A stretch of DNA of 64,000 nucleotides from Thereva unica (taxonomy: Eukaryota; Arthropoda; Insecta; Diptera; Therevidae), in assembly GCA_949987705.1 (NCBI GenBank), contig OX465281.1, positions 86,332,543 through 86,396,542 on the forward strand, read 5' to 3'. Numbering within the stretch: the stretch's first letter is position 1; each line of letters begins with the position of its first letter. Below, piece after piece: positions 34,000 to 44,509 of the stretch. The notes below the pieces were generated by a model, which saw only the letters and a program-made list of their open reading frames with translations, made no database searches and was not told the DNA's origin. The translations under genes and the position numbers were made by a program.

Positions 34000-35213
34000 A
34001 CAAATGTGTGGGGTCGCAGGCTTTTCCCTTTTCCCCGCCATCTTGAAAACGGAAGAGAGGCCGTTTATAATAAATAACTCGTTTGCATGCAATTATAGCT
34101 GAAAAAGAACAATGTCAAGGTGTTGAACAATAAAATTATCTACAAAATAAGCCCTCAACGAGGTCTCTGAGTTGATTTAGCTCAAACTTATGGCCGCTCA
34201 AACTTCAACCTTAACTCCTAAGATATTAATTTGTTTGGGTTAATGCCGATTACCAAACTTAAAGTGCTAGTAAATACTTTTAGAATGAGGTCTTGGACGT
34301 CGTTCTCGCTTGTATAGTTTGCGAGCAATTCAACGCCAAAGTCCGCACTGCACGTGCCTGAAATAACTGATAACGCCATTTTTTTTAATATCTCTTTAAC
34401 GGTTGCTCATGCGATAATGTAGTAAACAACAGAAATACGGGCATTAAGTAAAATATCTTTCAAATGGGCTATTGACCGAAACTTATGTCCGCGACATAGC
34501 GGGTGAAAAGTCAACCACGAAGGTTGCAACACTACTCGACGAATAACTCGCTTCTAGCCAGTTTCGCGTGTCGGATGAATTAGATTTTTATGTAACGCTC
34601 GGAATTATCTATATTTTAAGTTATTTAACAACTATGGAAAATTATAATAATGGGAAATAGTAGCTAACAATCATAATTTTCGTGGTTCTAGAAGTAAAGT
34701 TGTTGATGAGACTGCCTCAGATGCGGAAAATAACAAAATGTGAAACGTGAGGTAAAACTTCCTGACGCGACTGCCTTTGGAATCCGCTAAAAATAACGTG
34801 CGCAAAGGAACTTAAGTGAAGGTCAAGTGAAAGCTGTTTAGGAAAAGGTGGTGCAATCATTTTTAAGAGGAACATTGCAAGAAACGACAAAGAAAGTGAG
34901 AAATTACTGAAAATGTCTCGACCGCCATCATTCATGGGAGGAGCTACATTCGATACGACTCCGAAGATGGAGGCATTCTCCCACAAAAGAAGTACTCACA
35001 GTAGTTTGTATTAAAGATTTATCGAAATAAAAAATATATGATATATTGAAAGGGAGTGCTTTAGTTTTGGCGAGTGCTTTAGTTCCTCCAACACCTTGCC
35101 ATTGATTATTTTCAGCTATCATTGCATGCAAACGAGTTATTTATAATAATCGACCTAGCCCTCTTTTTCAAAATGGATACTTTTCCCAACACACTGCGGC
35201 CCCACAAACTTGG
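34000..35213. mobile_element. Foldback-type element with arms of about 130 bp
   Basis: The left arm (about 34000-34130) and right arm (about 35085-35213) are imperfect reverse complements, including the identical core aaataactcgtttgcatgca. Outer ends have tgtggggtcgcag and its inverse. The loop of almost 1 kb has no recognisable gene. Both flanks are other repeats (copy C and family E). Confidence 0.75.
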
Positions 35214-35406
35214 TTTTTAGTTTTTTCAAAAAAAAAGCTTATACAGAGGCTCTGTCCGTCTGTCCGTCTGTGACCTTCTTTCATCTCTGAAAGTATTGCA
35301 GCTACAGACTTGGGCCATACCTCAAAATGTAGCTCTTGGTCAAAAGACCAAAAACTAAGAAAATGGTCTGGAAATTTCAACCAGAAGTATATTTAACAAC
35401 AAAAAA
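35214..35406. repeat. Family E 3' part, inverted
   Basis: Reverse complement of the right end of E1/E2: gaaaaaactaaaa at the edge, (CTGTCCGT) units, then the ttggtcaaaagaccaa palindrome. Confidence 0.8.
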
Positions 35407-35427
35407 GAGATTTCTAATAAACTCCAT

Positions 35428-35502
35428 ATGTCGGTAGCCTAGAGGTAAGGAGCTGGAATCCTATCCCCGGGGAACCAAGTTCAATCCCCGGCCGCAAAAT
35501 GG
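35428..35502 (+). other. tRNA-like module
   Basis: Box A-like tagcctagaggtaagg and box B-like agttcaatcccc are 33 bases apart, and the right side can pair partly with the left. Anticodon and acceptor stems are too poor for a working tRNA. It is best read as the tRNA-derived head of a SINE or as a Pol III promoter fossil. Confidence 0.5.
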
Positions 35503-36149
35503 TGAAATAAAATTACTAAATTATATTATTTAATAATGAGACTCAGGGGAATATAAACATTTACTTAATTAAAAGTACAAAAAAATCATTTTCTTGCTTT
35601 TTTATGGCTCTTCGACGGCTTTATAAATCATTAAAAAATTTCACGGAAATAATATAAAGTATTTATTTGTTTATATGCATATTTTATATGCTGCTCATTT
35701 TATTAGTTTATAGTCATGTAGGTGGTGATGTAGCCCAAAACAAAAACTCAATTTTATCAAACTTCGCTGTGGATTTGTCACAAAAAATATGTAATGATTT
35801 AAACGAAATATTTGGTAGGTTTATGAAAATAGTCGCAGTTATTAAAATTATTAGTGAGTGTCAGTAGATATTAAACGAAAAGTAGATATCTAATTTTTAC
35901 CAGGGCATATAAACGCTTACTGAAATGAATGAAAATTTATAAATTTAATTGCACGAACGATGTATTTAAGACCGTCCTTATAGTCCATGAATATAAGGAA
36001 GTGAATTTTCTCAGAATTTTTAATATTTTACAAAAATTTTACAAACGATTTGCCCCATATCAAAAAATTTTTGCAGCCCTTTGTTTAAAAGCATATTTTT
36101 AAGTTTTTGTTAACTAAATTTGTAATGTATCTCTTCAGAATAACAAAAC
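35503..36149. other. No gene recognised
   Basis: AT-rich DNA; nothing recognised on either strand. Confidence 0.4.
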
Positions 36150-36345
36150 AAAAGTTGGATGTTGTGCCTAGAGACTAATTACGCTTTTTCTTGGTATTCT
36201 TTCTGTTCAATAACACTTCAGACTGGATGACAATATATTAAGTGGAGATTTTGAAGAATCGCGAAAACATTCAAACAAATAACTTGAAAAACTAACGCAT
36301 CTTTCATGGAGATGCTGCTGAAAGAATTATACAATAATTGCCCGC
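36150..36345. repeat. Family E 5' part
   Basis: Matches the start of E1/E2 (ggatgttgtgcctagagact) for about 100 bases, then a stretch also found inverted at 41110-41215. The order differs from E1, where other sequence follows. Confidence 0.75.
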
Positions 36346-36604
36346 CAAGAATTTGAAAGAATTGATATATTTTAATTGCACCCTATGAGAATGAATAGTG
36401 AACACCATCTATGTCAATATTACATTACTCTTCGTTTTACCTGTGATTATTATCAATTTCCATAAAATATACAGAATACATTTCATAAATAATAGAAAAT
36501 CTGTTGTCATAATTCAGTTGTTTACTTTCTTCGAAACTTTCCACATATCTAGCATTGGAATGCACCTTTTTACGTAAGCATGAATAAATATGTTTATTGC
36601 CACA

Positions 36605-36690
36605 TTCCTACAAGTTAGGGTTTGGAGTAATGGGAAGGCGCTAGATCGGGGTGCGAAAGGACCAGGGTTCGATTCTTCGAACTCTTTTTA
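36605..36690 (+). other. tRNA-like module and empty site of a Harbinger-like MITE
   Basis: The sequence ggcgctagatcggggtgcg followed by ccagggttcgattctt has a good B box. The same block occurs inverted at 38205-38270, where a 477-bp MITE is inserted just beside it; here the site is intact, with acaagttagggtttggagta. Confidence 0.6.
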
Positions 36691-36934
36691 AGCGACTTCC
36701 AAAAAAGAGGAGGTTACTCATATCGACGTGTGTACACCACTAACTTTTTTGCCTTTTTTTTGGTTCATTTAAAGGGGCAGCAGTTTCCCACGGTGGTCCC
36801 GTTAAATTTTTTCGAAATTCTGATAACGAAGTTCGAAATTAGGCATAAAAACTGTTAAAATTAGTTCAATCTAAAGATTTCATAGGCACCGAACAAATAA
36901 CTTTATTGTTGCAAAACTGGTAGAAGGCCGGTGG

Positions 36935-37005
36935 GAGAGTGCGCAGCGCGTTGGATCCTCGATCCAGCGGCGCGTAGCGTTGCAGGTTCAAGCCCTAGTC
37001 GGTCG
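36935..37005 (+). other. tRNA-like module
   Basis: Contains tgcgcagcgcgttgg (box A-like) and gcaggttcaagccct (box B-like). GC content is far above its surroundings. It does not match another module in the window closely. Confidence 0.45.
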
Positions 37006-37087
37006 GAACATATTGTTTTCTTTTTCTCTTTTTCTTCTTTCTGAAATGATTTATTAACATATTAGTCAACCACTGGTAGTGTCAGCC

Positions 37088-37162
37088 ATGGCGCGAAAGG
37101 CTAGAGAGAAGTACCCTCGTCTGGGGGCTACGAGTTCGATTCTTCGGCTAGCGGTGCTTTTT
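37088..37162 (+). other. tRNA-like module with T-run (family E)
   Basis: Ends in ggctacgagttcgattcttc then ggctagcggtgctttttttt. The T-run is a Pol III-type terminator directly behind the B box region. The same unit occurs in E1 and E2 in the opposite orientation. Confidence 0.6.
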
Positions 37163-37570
37163 TTTCGTCATAATATTTTTTTTTAATTTCCTTCGGGGAT
37201 TTTGTTTCATATGAAACAAGTTTTTGACATTAATACGTCTCTAAATTTGCTTCCAGAACAAAAACCAATGATAACGAAATTATGGCATATAGTTTTTATT
37301 TGCAGCTCAAAAACTTTTGTTTATATTGAATAAAGAAATATACCATGACGTGTGTAAAGAATCAAAGAATTTTATTGTTTACATTTGATTTCCTTTTTTT
37401 TAAGCTATGATGATTTATTGTAGTGTTTGTTAAATACTTTGTTAAGTTTTAGATTACGCAAAGTCTCACAACTTATAACCTACATAAGCCTTTAATAAAA
37501 ACTTTGCAAGATTAATTATATTTAGCGTTGGTCAGTGTAATACTTATGAATCTCCATGGCCAAATTTGGA
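37163..37570. repeat. Family E middle part, inverted
   Basis: Reverse complement of about 26690-27085 of E1, with the landmark tttcatatgaaacaag. Contiguous with the tRNA-like module on its left, as in E1/E2. Confidence 0.82.
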
Positions 37571-38204
37571 TACAGCATTATGACAATAATTAAATCAATG
37601 CAACGTGAAGTAAAAGTTTTAGTTAAGAACGGATTTGGCTTATTTAGCTTATTATAGATTGAGTTATAGCTTACAATTGAAGACATGAATGGATGAAGGT
37701 GATATGTCGCATTTTCGGATTTTCGCTGTTTTATGCGCGGATGAAGGTTTTATGTGCTTACAAACAAAAATAAAACTTAAAACAGACACTTTTTAAGGAA
37801 CTTGTCTCTTTCAGAATTAATTTTCTCAATTTGTATTAAAACTTTGTTTGTGGAAGATGGAGTTGTGTTCAGTTTTTTTTTAAATAAAATACTACAATTT
37901 TTTTTTTTGTATTTTTTCTCTTCTATCATAAAAATATATTAAACTGTTTACGCCGCTCCACACCATTTAAAAAAAATAAAGGCTATTCCTTTTCGAATAT
38001 CTCCAAAATGTTTGTGCGAAACTTTGAAGTCGATTTCCTTTAAATTAGAATTTTGCCTATCACCTTCATCCATTCATGTCTTTAATTGAATATGTACCAA
38101 AAGCTTTTAATTAGTCGCCGCTTTGAGATTTTACCATCAACGCAGGCTTAGTTTATTATATACTACAATAAATCCATCATAGCTAAAAAAAAGTACTCAA
38201 AATT
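37571..38204. other. No gene recognised
   Basis: AT-rich. The word caccttcatccattcatgtct near 38060 is the approximate inverse of agacatgaatggatgaaggt at 37681, giving a further inverted repeat about 380 bp apart. Confidence 0.45.
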
Positions 38205-38270
38205 CACCAAGAATCGAGCCCTGGTCCTTTGCACCCCGATCTAGCGCCTTCCCATTACTCCAAACACTAA
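38205..38270 (-). other. tRNA-like module, inverted copy
   Basis: Reverse complement of 36618-36680: box B-like gggctcgattctt on the minus strand. It ends at the TAA target of the neighbouring MITE. Confidence 0.55.
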
Positions 38271-38747
38271 GGCGACATTTGTTGACATTTATTGCACTTG
38301 TGCGACATTTATTGCATTAAGATAAATTCCGCAGTGCAGTAATTACTGCACTGAGATTTGAAACCGTATATTTATGCGACATTTACCGCAAGGTATGATG
38401 GTATAAATATAAGCAAGTTTAACAAAATGAGTTCTAGTTAAGATAAAATGCGTGTAATTTGGTATTTTTTAAAGAAACCTTTTATTTTTTTTTAATTCCT
38501 TTTTTAATTTTTCAATAAACGCTTCCAATCAAGTCAAACCTCAAAATCGCAATGCAACATGCTGTAAATATTGCAATGAAGGAAGACGTTTCTATCTCTT
38601 TGCGATATCTCCTTTATGTTGCAATGCATTATTTCGATTGGTCGCATTGATGTACGGCAGCAACGTGCTTGCGTGCTTTTCAAAGTAATTACCGCATTGC
38701 GGCATTTATCTCATTGCAATAAATGTCGCACAAGTGTGCGGCCCGCC
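38271..38747. mobile_element. Harbinger/Tourist-like MITE with TAA duplication
   Basis: Flanked by TAA on both sides (38268-38270, 38748-38750). Ends GGCGACATT and, inverted, GGCGGGCCG; the sub-terminal zones share cacttgtgcgacatttattg in inverse orientation. A TWA duplication and G-rich ends fit PIF/Harbinger. The interrupted sequence is present intact, inverted, at 36605-36640. No transposase is seen in the 477 bp. Confidence 0.85.
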
Positions 38748-39080
38748 TAACTTGTAGGAATGTGGCAATAAACTATGGATAAACAGGTGCCTATGTTTTT
38801 CAGTAGATTTACATTTAAATAAAAGTGAAGTGCGTGCGTGATTTTTTCTTTAAAATAAAAAAAAAGTTAAAATGAAGTGTAAATTAATACAAAAGGTGCG
38901 GTAAGCCGAATTTTTAACAATAATATATGTATGTTTAAGTAAAATAATACACCTAATTCTGTTGTGCAAAGTGCATCACATTAGATTTGCCTCCAATCCA
39001 AAGAAAAATGTTTAGATTCGATTTATATAGTGTTAACATGTGTGATGTGTTTTTTTTTTTTCAATTTGACACATTCGAAT
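38748..39080. repeat. Family E part, inverted
   Basis: From about 38895 the sequence is the reverse complement of E1 26480-26670, with landmark ttctgttgtgcaaagtgca. It ends at the MITE pair. Confidence 0.75.
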
Positions 39081-39392
39081 TAATGGCCTCGTTCCCAGAT
39101 CCGGCGGGTCGGAAGTGAGTGCGGATTTGAGACTTTGCGATTCTCAAATCCGCAACCGCGAATCTCTCTTTGACATTTTCCGCACTTTAAAAGTGTGATC
39201 CGCAACAAATTTTCTGCGGATTTGAAACCACAAATGCGCCTAGGATAATCCGACATCGGGTATTTCATTAGCGTGTGAGTCTTCACTCCGAATTTTTGAT
39301 TTAATTGAATCCGCGACTGCGGATTTGGGAATCGCAAAGTGTCAAATCCGCACTCACTTCCGCGCCGTCGGATCTGGGCATCGAGGCCATTA
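39081..39392. mobile_element. Foldback MITE, first of an inverted pair
   Basis: Ends taatggcctcg and cgaggccatta, with inner inverted repeats gtcggaagtgagtgcgga and tccgcactcacttccgc. The word ATCCGCA and its inverse recur through the interior. 312 bp, no coding capacity. One terminus of this MITE is fused into family E copies (26455-26490 and 56000-56040). Confidence 0.8.
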
Positions 39393-39454
39393 TTTTGTTT
39401 TTCCATAATTTTTGAGTAATTGTTTTGGGCAGAAAATAGAAGAAGAATACAATT

Positions 39455-39743
39455 GCCTCGATTCCCTGATCTGGCGGAGCGGAAGTGAGTGCGGATTTGA
39501 CATTTTGCGACTCTCGCAGTCGCGGATTTGCTTAATCAAAAAATCTGGAGTGAAGACTCACGCGATTATGAAATTAGCGATGTCGGATTATCTTAGGCGC
39601 ATCTGTCGTTCAAATCCGCAGAAAATTTGTTGCGGATCACACTTTTACAGCGCGGAAAATGTCACAAAGAAATTTTGCGGTTGCGGATTTGAGAATCGCA
39701 AAGTGTCAAATCGGCACTCCCTTCCGACCCGCCGGATCATCTG
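39455..39743. mobile_element. Foldback MITE, second of an inverted pair
   Basis: Same family as 39081-39392 in the opposite orientation, recognised by gcggatttgcttaatcaaaa and agtgaagactcacgcg with their inverses in the first copy. About 60 bp separate the two. Confidence 0.8.
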
Positions 39744-39860
39744 ATTTTTAACTTTATTATTGCATGCTTAGTTGTCCTCATCTGCATGGTGCTAAGTAGG
39801 TAAATTTTTCTTGGCCCAGCTGAGAAGTGCGCCTTCTGTTCTAAAGGGTTACTGTATTAT

Positions 39861-40897
39861 TAACTTCCCAGTATAGGAAGTTATTGTAATCGGTCCGAAA
39901 ATCGAAATCGAAAATTTCAACGTATTTTCATCTTTCAAGGTCCCAGGCGCATTTTAAGCAAAAAATTGGGAGGAAGTATGTGTGTGTGTGTGTGTATGTG
40001 CGTACGGATGTGGTCATTTTTTCCTGCACGATATCGCGCGAACCAAAACTGATATCGGCTTCGTTGAGGTGTTGTTCGAAGCGTATTAACCGAAATATGA
40101 TCTGAAAAGATTTTCATGAAAATCGGTCCAGCCGTTTTTCTGTTTGAGCGACGTAAGTGATTTTTGTACCTGCACGATATCGCCCGAACCACGAAAGATA
40201 TTGACTTACTTGAGGTGTCGTTCGAAGCGTATTAGCGACAATATTATCTGAAAAGATTTTTATAATATTCGGTCCAGCGGTTTTTTGGTTTAAATGACTT
40301 AAGTGATTTTTGTACCTGCACGATATCGCGCGAACTATAAAAGATATCGGCTTAGTTGACGTGCCGTTCGAAGAGTATTAACCAAAATATGATCTGAAAA
40401 GATTTTCATAAAATTCGGTCGAGCCGCTTTTTTGTTTAAGCGGCGTAAGTGATTTTTGTACCTGCACGATATTGCCCTAACCACAAAAGATGTTGACTTA
40501 CTTGAGGTGCCGTTCGAAGCGTATTAGCGACAATATAATCTGAAAATATTTTTATAATATTCGGTTCATTGGGTTTTTGGTTTAACTTACTTAAGTAATT
40601 TTTGTACCTGCACGATACCGCGCGAACTAAAAACTATATCGACTTCATTGAGGTGCCGAAAAACATTCATACATCAATTTTATATACATCCTAATCTTGT
40701 AAGTGCGCACATTAAGTTTGACATTTTAGCGAAAATATTGATAAACAATTGTGACAAATTCTCAGTATTATGCATATATTCTATATTGCCTATTGTTCAT
40801 TTATTATTAAAATATCCAATCATAATATTCAACATCCATCATACTGGGAAGTTGATCGTGTGGACCCGAAAAGGTCGAACCCACATCCCAACTAGTT
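39861..40897. mobile_element. Family CD repeat, copy D (inverted to copy C)
   Basis: Starts ttaacttcccagtataggaa and ends catcccaactagtt. Five units of 143-148 bp are marked by gtacctgcacgatatcg at about 40169, 40312, 40458 and 40606, with a first partial one at 40025. A (GT)n run lies at 39978-39996. The C-end B-box-like word is present as ggttcgacc on the minus strand. Confidence 0.82.
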
Positions 40898-41109
40898 ATT
40901 AATTATAATTGTAAGAGCCGAAACTGCAAGCGTTTGTGCACGATGCGTAAAAACTGAACTGACTGGTTGGCCATCTAACTAACAACCGGAAAAACTTTAT
41001 GCTAAGGCATCGGACGTACACTTACAGTAGAGGTATAGCTACACTAAAATTTTTCTTAGGACCACGGCCCTACATTAGAACGACCTTGGGTTCGTTCATT
41101 GGTCAAATA

Positions 41110-41312
41110 TGTTATATAATTCTTTCAGCAGCATCTACTTGAAAGATGCGTTCGTTTTTCAAGTTATTTGTCGGATTGTTTTCGTAAATCTTCACAATCT
41201 CCACTTTTTGTCATCCACTCTGAAGTGTTATTCAACAGAAAGAATACCATGAAAAAGCGTAATTAGTGGCTAGTCTCTTCTCTAGGCACAACATCCCACT
41301 AGTTTTATTCTC
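41110..41312. repeat. Family E 5' part, inverted
   Basis: Reverse complement of 36150-36345 and of the start of E1/E2, ending at gcacaacatcccactag. Confidence 0.8.
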
Positions 41313-41680
41313 AGATGTACCCGAACAATTAAAAAAAAGTCGTACATCGTAAAATGCAGTTTCATTTACTAATTGCACTGAACTAAGAAGATAATTTTTT
41401 TTTCGGGAATCGTATAGAAATGACATACATACATTGCTCAATCAAAAATCGTAAAGAGAAGTGAGACTTTGCTCGTTAGCAACACTTTTCTTCTACGCTC
41501 GCTATCGCTAGTGAATTAAGCACTTAAACTCACTGGAAAACTATCACTTTACTTGCAGAACAATCTACCATTTATGTATGTATTAGACTTTGCAACGCAC
41601 GCGGGCTTGTGCTAGTCTGAATAATGAAGCTCTACGGTTGCTTTGCTCTTCGTGATGACATGAGTGTGTTTGTTATACTT

Positions 41681-42393
41681 CAGAGCAAAGCCTTCTACAT
41701 TTACAAGCCATGCTGTAGGTGTGTGTGTGTGGTTGTATGAAGTCCCAACTTAAATTCGTGAAATATCGAAGTCCCATTAAAATCAAAGGGAAAGAAGTTT
41801 TCGTTCCGCGGAAAGTGCTGTTTCGAGTGTGATTTTATTGAAAATAAGAGCTATTCCATCAATGTAAAAAACGTACAATAATGCAAAAAGTACCCAATTT
41901 ACCTGTCGTAAATTTGCAATTTAAATAAACAGTGTTATTAATAAGATTTACGGGGTTTATGTTGGCAATGGAGAAAAAAATATCAAAATCCCTTTGATAA
42001 CGAGGAAAACAAGTGTTTCGTGCCGCGGAAAGTTTTCTATTAATGAAAGTGCCGGGATTTTTTGTTAAAAATAATAGTTTTTTTATAAAGATAAAAGCAA
42101 AATTTTCGTTTATTACATTTATTATTTACATTACATTATTTACGTTACATTTATTATTTACATTATTATCACAACTTTATAATATGTAGTTAATAAATGT
42201 TACAATTAATGTCCATAATTTTTGTTTTTATTTGGTTTAAAGAAGATTTTATCCCCAATAATTTATTCCCAATAAACGTACATAACCGCACTCCACACAG
42301 TATGACAGCAAAATTGAAGTCCCATGCACCTTTGAATGTGAGTGTGAAATTTTGTTGTGCATGGCTTGTAAATGTAGAAGGCTTTGCTTCAGA
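41681..42393. mobile_element. Candidate element with 33-bp inverted repeats
   Basis: cagagcaaagccttctacat with the following acaagccatg (41681-41712) is repeated in inverse at 42360-42393, and weaker similarity extends inward (gaagtcccaac and its inverse). The interior has two copies of a tttcgt-ccgcggaaagt phrase but no gene. Target duplication not seen. Confidence 0.55.
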
Positions 42394-43878
42394 GGCTTAT
42401 CTATTTTTTTTTCATTTGGCATATGTCGAGCTTATTTGAGTGAGTGCGAGCTTCCCGTGTTTACAGGTCAAAAGCAAAAGTATCAAAATCAGCAACAAAT
42501 CAGTTTTGACATTCAATTTCATCAGATTTTTTCTTATTTAAAAAAAACATCACTGAATTAATTCAACAGAACTCGACTCAAGAAGATAAGCTTCCAGGAA
42601 AACAAGCCTATGTCCTCTATGTGTAGAATCTACAGTAAATCATTTTAGAGAACAGCACTCCATGCCACGTGGATCCAATAATTTTCTTGTCACTGGCTGA
42701 CATTCCGCCAACGACTTCTTGTTATTTTCTCCTTTTAACGTAATGTCAAATGCTAATAACTATCGGCTGATGCCACGCGAATTGCGTATGCTACACGACA
42801 GAATCCATAAACAAACAATAAAAATGGAAATTGTGGCAAATGTAATATCGAATTTATTTTTCCGTGAAGTCAGCAAGGCCGGATGCCTTGTCTCAATTTC
42901 GTCCTCGGGGAGCAACTTCAAGAGATGGGTTACCAGTGGCTGGTTGTAAAAATCTAATCTTCTCGTTTTCGGAGAAGACCTCCATCGATTTTGTGACTGT
43001 TTTTTGTTGATCTGATTTCGTGACATTATTATTCGGTATTTATTTTAGGAGGGGGTGTCAATGTAATTTATAACTATGAAATACGGTTTCGGTAGTTACT
43101 GAAGGTAGTTTTTATTTGTGCGGGGTGCTGTACATATGTGTAGAGAATTGATTTCAAAATTTATTTATCAGTTTAATATACATATGTATGTATGTACATA
43201 CATTTATAATGCATTCCCATAATATACTAGTCCAATCAATCTACGCAAATCCATCTAATAATTGCCATCAGGAAACAAAAAATACGGTCATATAGGAAAA
43301 AAAAATCTAAAAAAGATAGCGTTTTCTTTTTTGGATTTTAGAAAAACTGTCGAAAATCACGTTTTTTAATTTGTTAATAACTTTTGTTTAACGTCACTTA
43401 CATATTTGTTATTGGTACAAATATTGCTTCCTGCTAGCTGAAAAAACGGTGTAATTTTTGTTGCGAAATATAGAACAGTTTCCTTGAAATTTCACTTTTT
43501 GCAAAAAAGACGTTCTTGTGAAAACGCTCCTCCTGGTCCATGGATTTCGCTGGATCAACTTTCGAGAGCTTAAACTTTTCTTCAAACCTTGTACTATCAT
43601 GTACAAGTAAAAAATAGTGGATTGCGATGTGACACCAGCAGAGGCACAAAACTAGGTATGGCGTGGTGCATCTTATCAACGCGGGAAAAAGATAACCAAA
43701 TCAACCCATTTTTCAATTCAGAAAATCATGCAAAAATATTCAGGGAAAATTAGAAGCTGAAGAGCTGTATGAGATGCAAATAGCTGCTGCTACTACCAAA
43801 TCCAGCAGTAAAATTACTGAAAACATCAGAAAATATGAGATAACCTACGGAGAGTTAACGAAGAGGACATCCTGGAAG
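42394..43878. other. No gene confirmed
   Basis: Frames at 42719-42949 (+) and 42760-43026 (-) overlap on opposite strands; neither shows a family. A frame just before 43870 (LEAEELYEMQIAAA and onward) is open and polar but short and stops soon after the MITE; I could not assign it. Confidence 0.35.
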
Positions 43879-44333
43879 TAGTAATGAGAGAAAATGGTCT
43901 TGTTCTTGCAGTCTTGACTTGTTCTTGCACATTTAACAAGAACAAGACTTAGTTATGTTTGCAAGAACAAGAACAAAACTAACTGTGCAAGAACAAGACC
44001 TAGAGCAAGACTTTAACAATTTTCTTGCAAAATTTTCAGCTAAATTCATTTTTTAAAAACAAAAAATATAAAATTGATTATGATGTTTAAGTAATTATGA
44101 TATAAAGACATGCGTGTTGCGTGTATATTTACTTTTTAGTATGACTTTGGTACATAATGACTTTGCATAAATTGTGCGCGTGAGCAAAACTGGTCTTGTT
44201 CTTGCACATTTTGCAAGACCAAGAACAAGACTTAGTTATGCTTGCAAGAACAAGAACAAAACAGACTGAATAAGAACAAGACAAGAGAAAGACTAGATTA
44301 GCCTTGTCTTGTTCTTGCGTTTGCTCATCACTA
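43879..44333. mobile_element. hAT MITE with CTTGTTCTTGC repeats
   Basis: Flanked by a perfect 8-bp duplication, cctggaag (43871-43878, 44334-44341). Ends are TAGTAATGAG and, inverted, TAGTGATGAGCAAA, typical of insect hAT elements. The 455-bp interior repeats the word CTTGTTCTTGC or its inverse about a dozen times in two clusters, an arrangement expected for sub-terminal transposase binding sites. No coding capacity. Confidence 0.9.
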
Positions 44334-44509
44334 CCTGGAAGCAATTAAACTAACTAACCTATAGCCTTGAGGCCGTTAAACACTACATGAGGTTGATAGA
44401 TAATCCATGAAGACTAGCACTTATTGCAAAATGTCAAAAAATTTGAACTTTTGAAATTATAGTTTGTCGCCAGTGCGGTTCGTTTTATTGTGTTCTTTTT
44501 TGTTTTGTT

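Noticed and set aside
35428..35502. Functional tRNA gene
   Set aside because: Box A and B are present but acceptor and anticodon stems do not pair properly.
36935..37005. Functional tRNA gene
   Set aside because: Good B box but cloverleaf pairing fails and no T-run follows directly.
42719..43026. Overlapping opposite-strand frames as a small host gene
   Set aside because: Neither frame shows a domain; no splice signals or homology by eye.
43900..44330. CRISPR-like array
   Set aside because: The repeated words are in both orientations with irregular spacing and sit inside a hAT MITE; the genome is eukaryotic.
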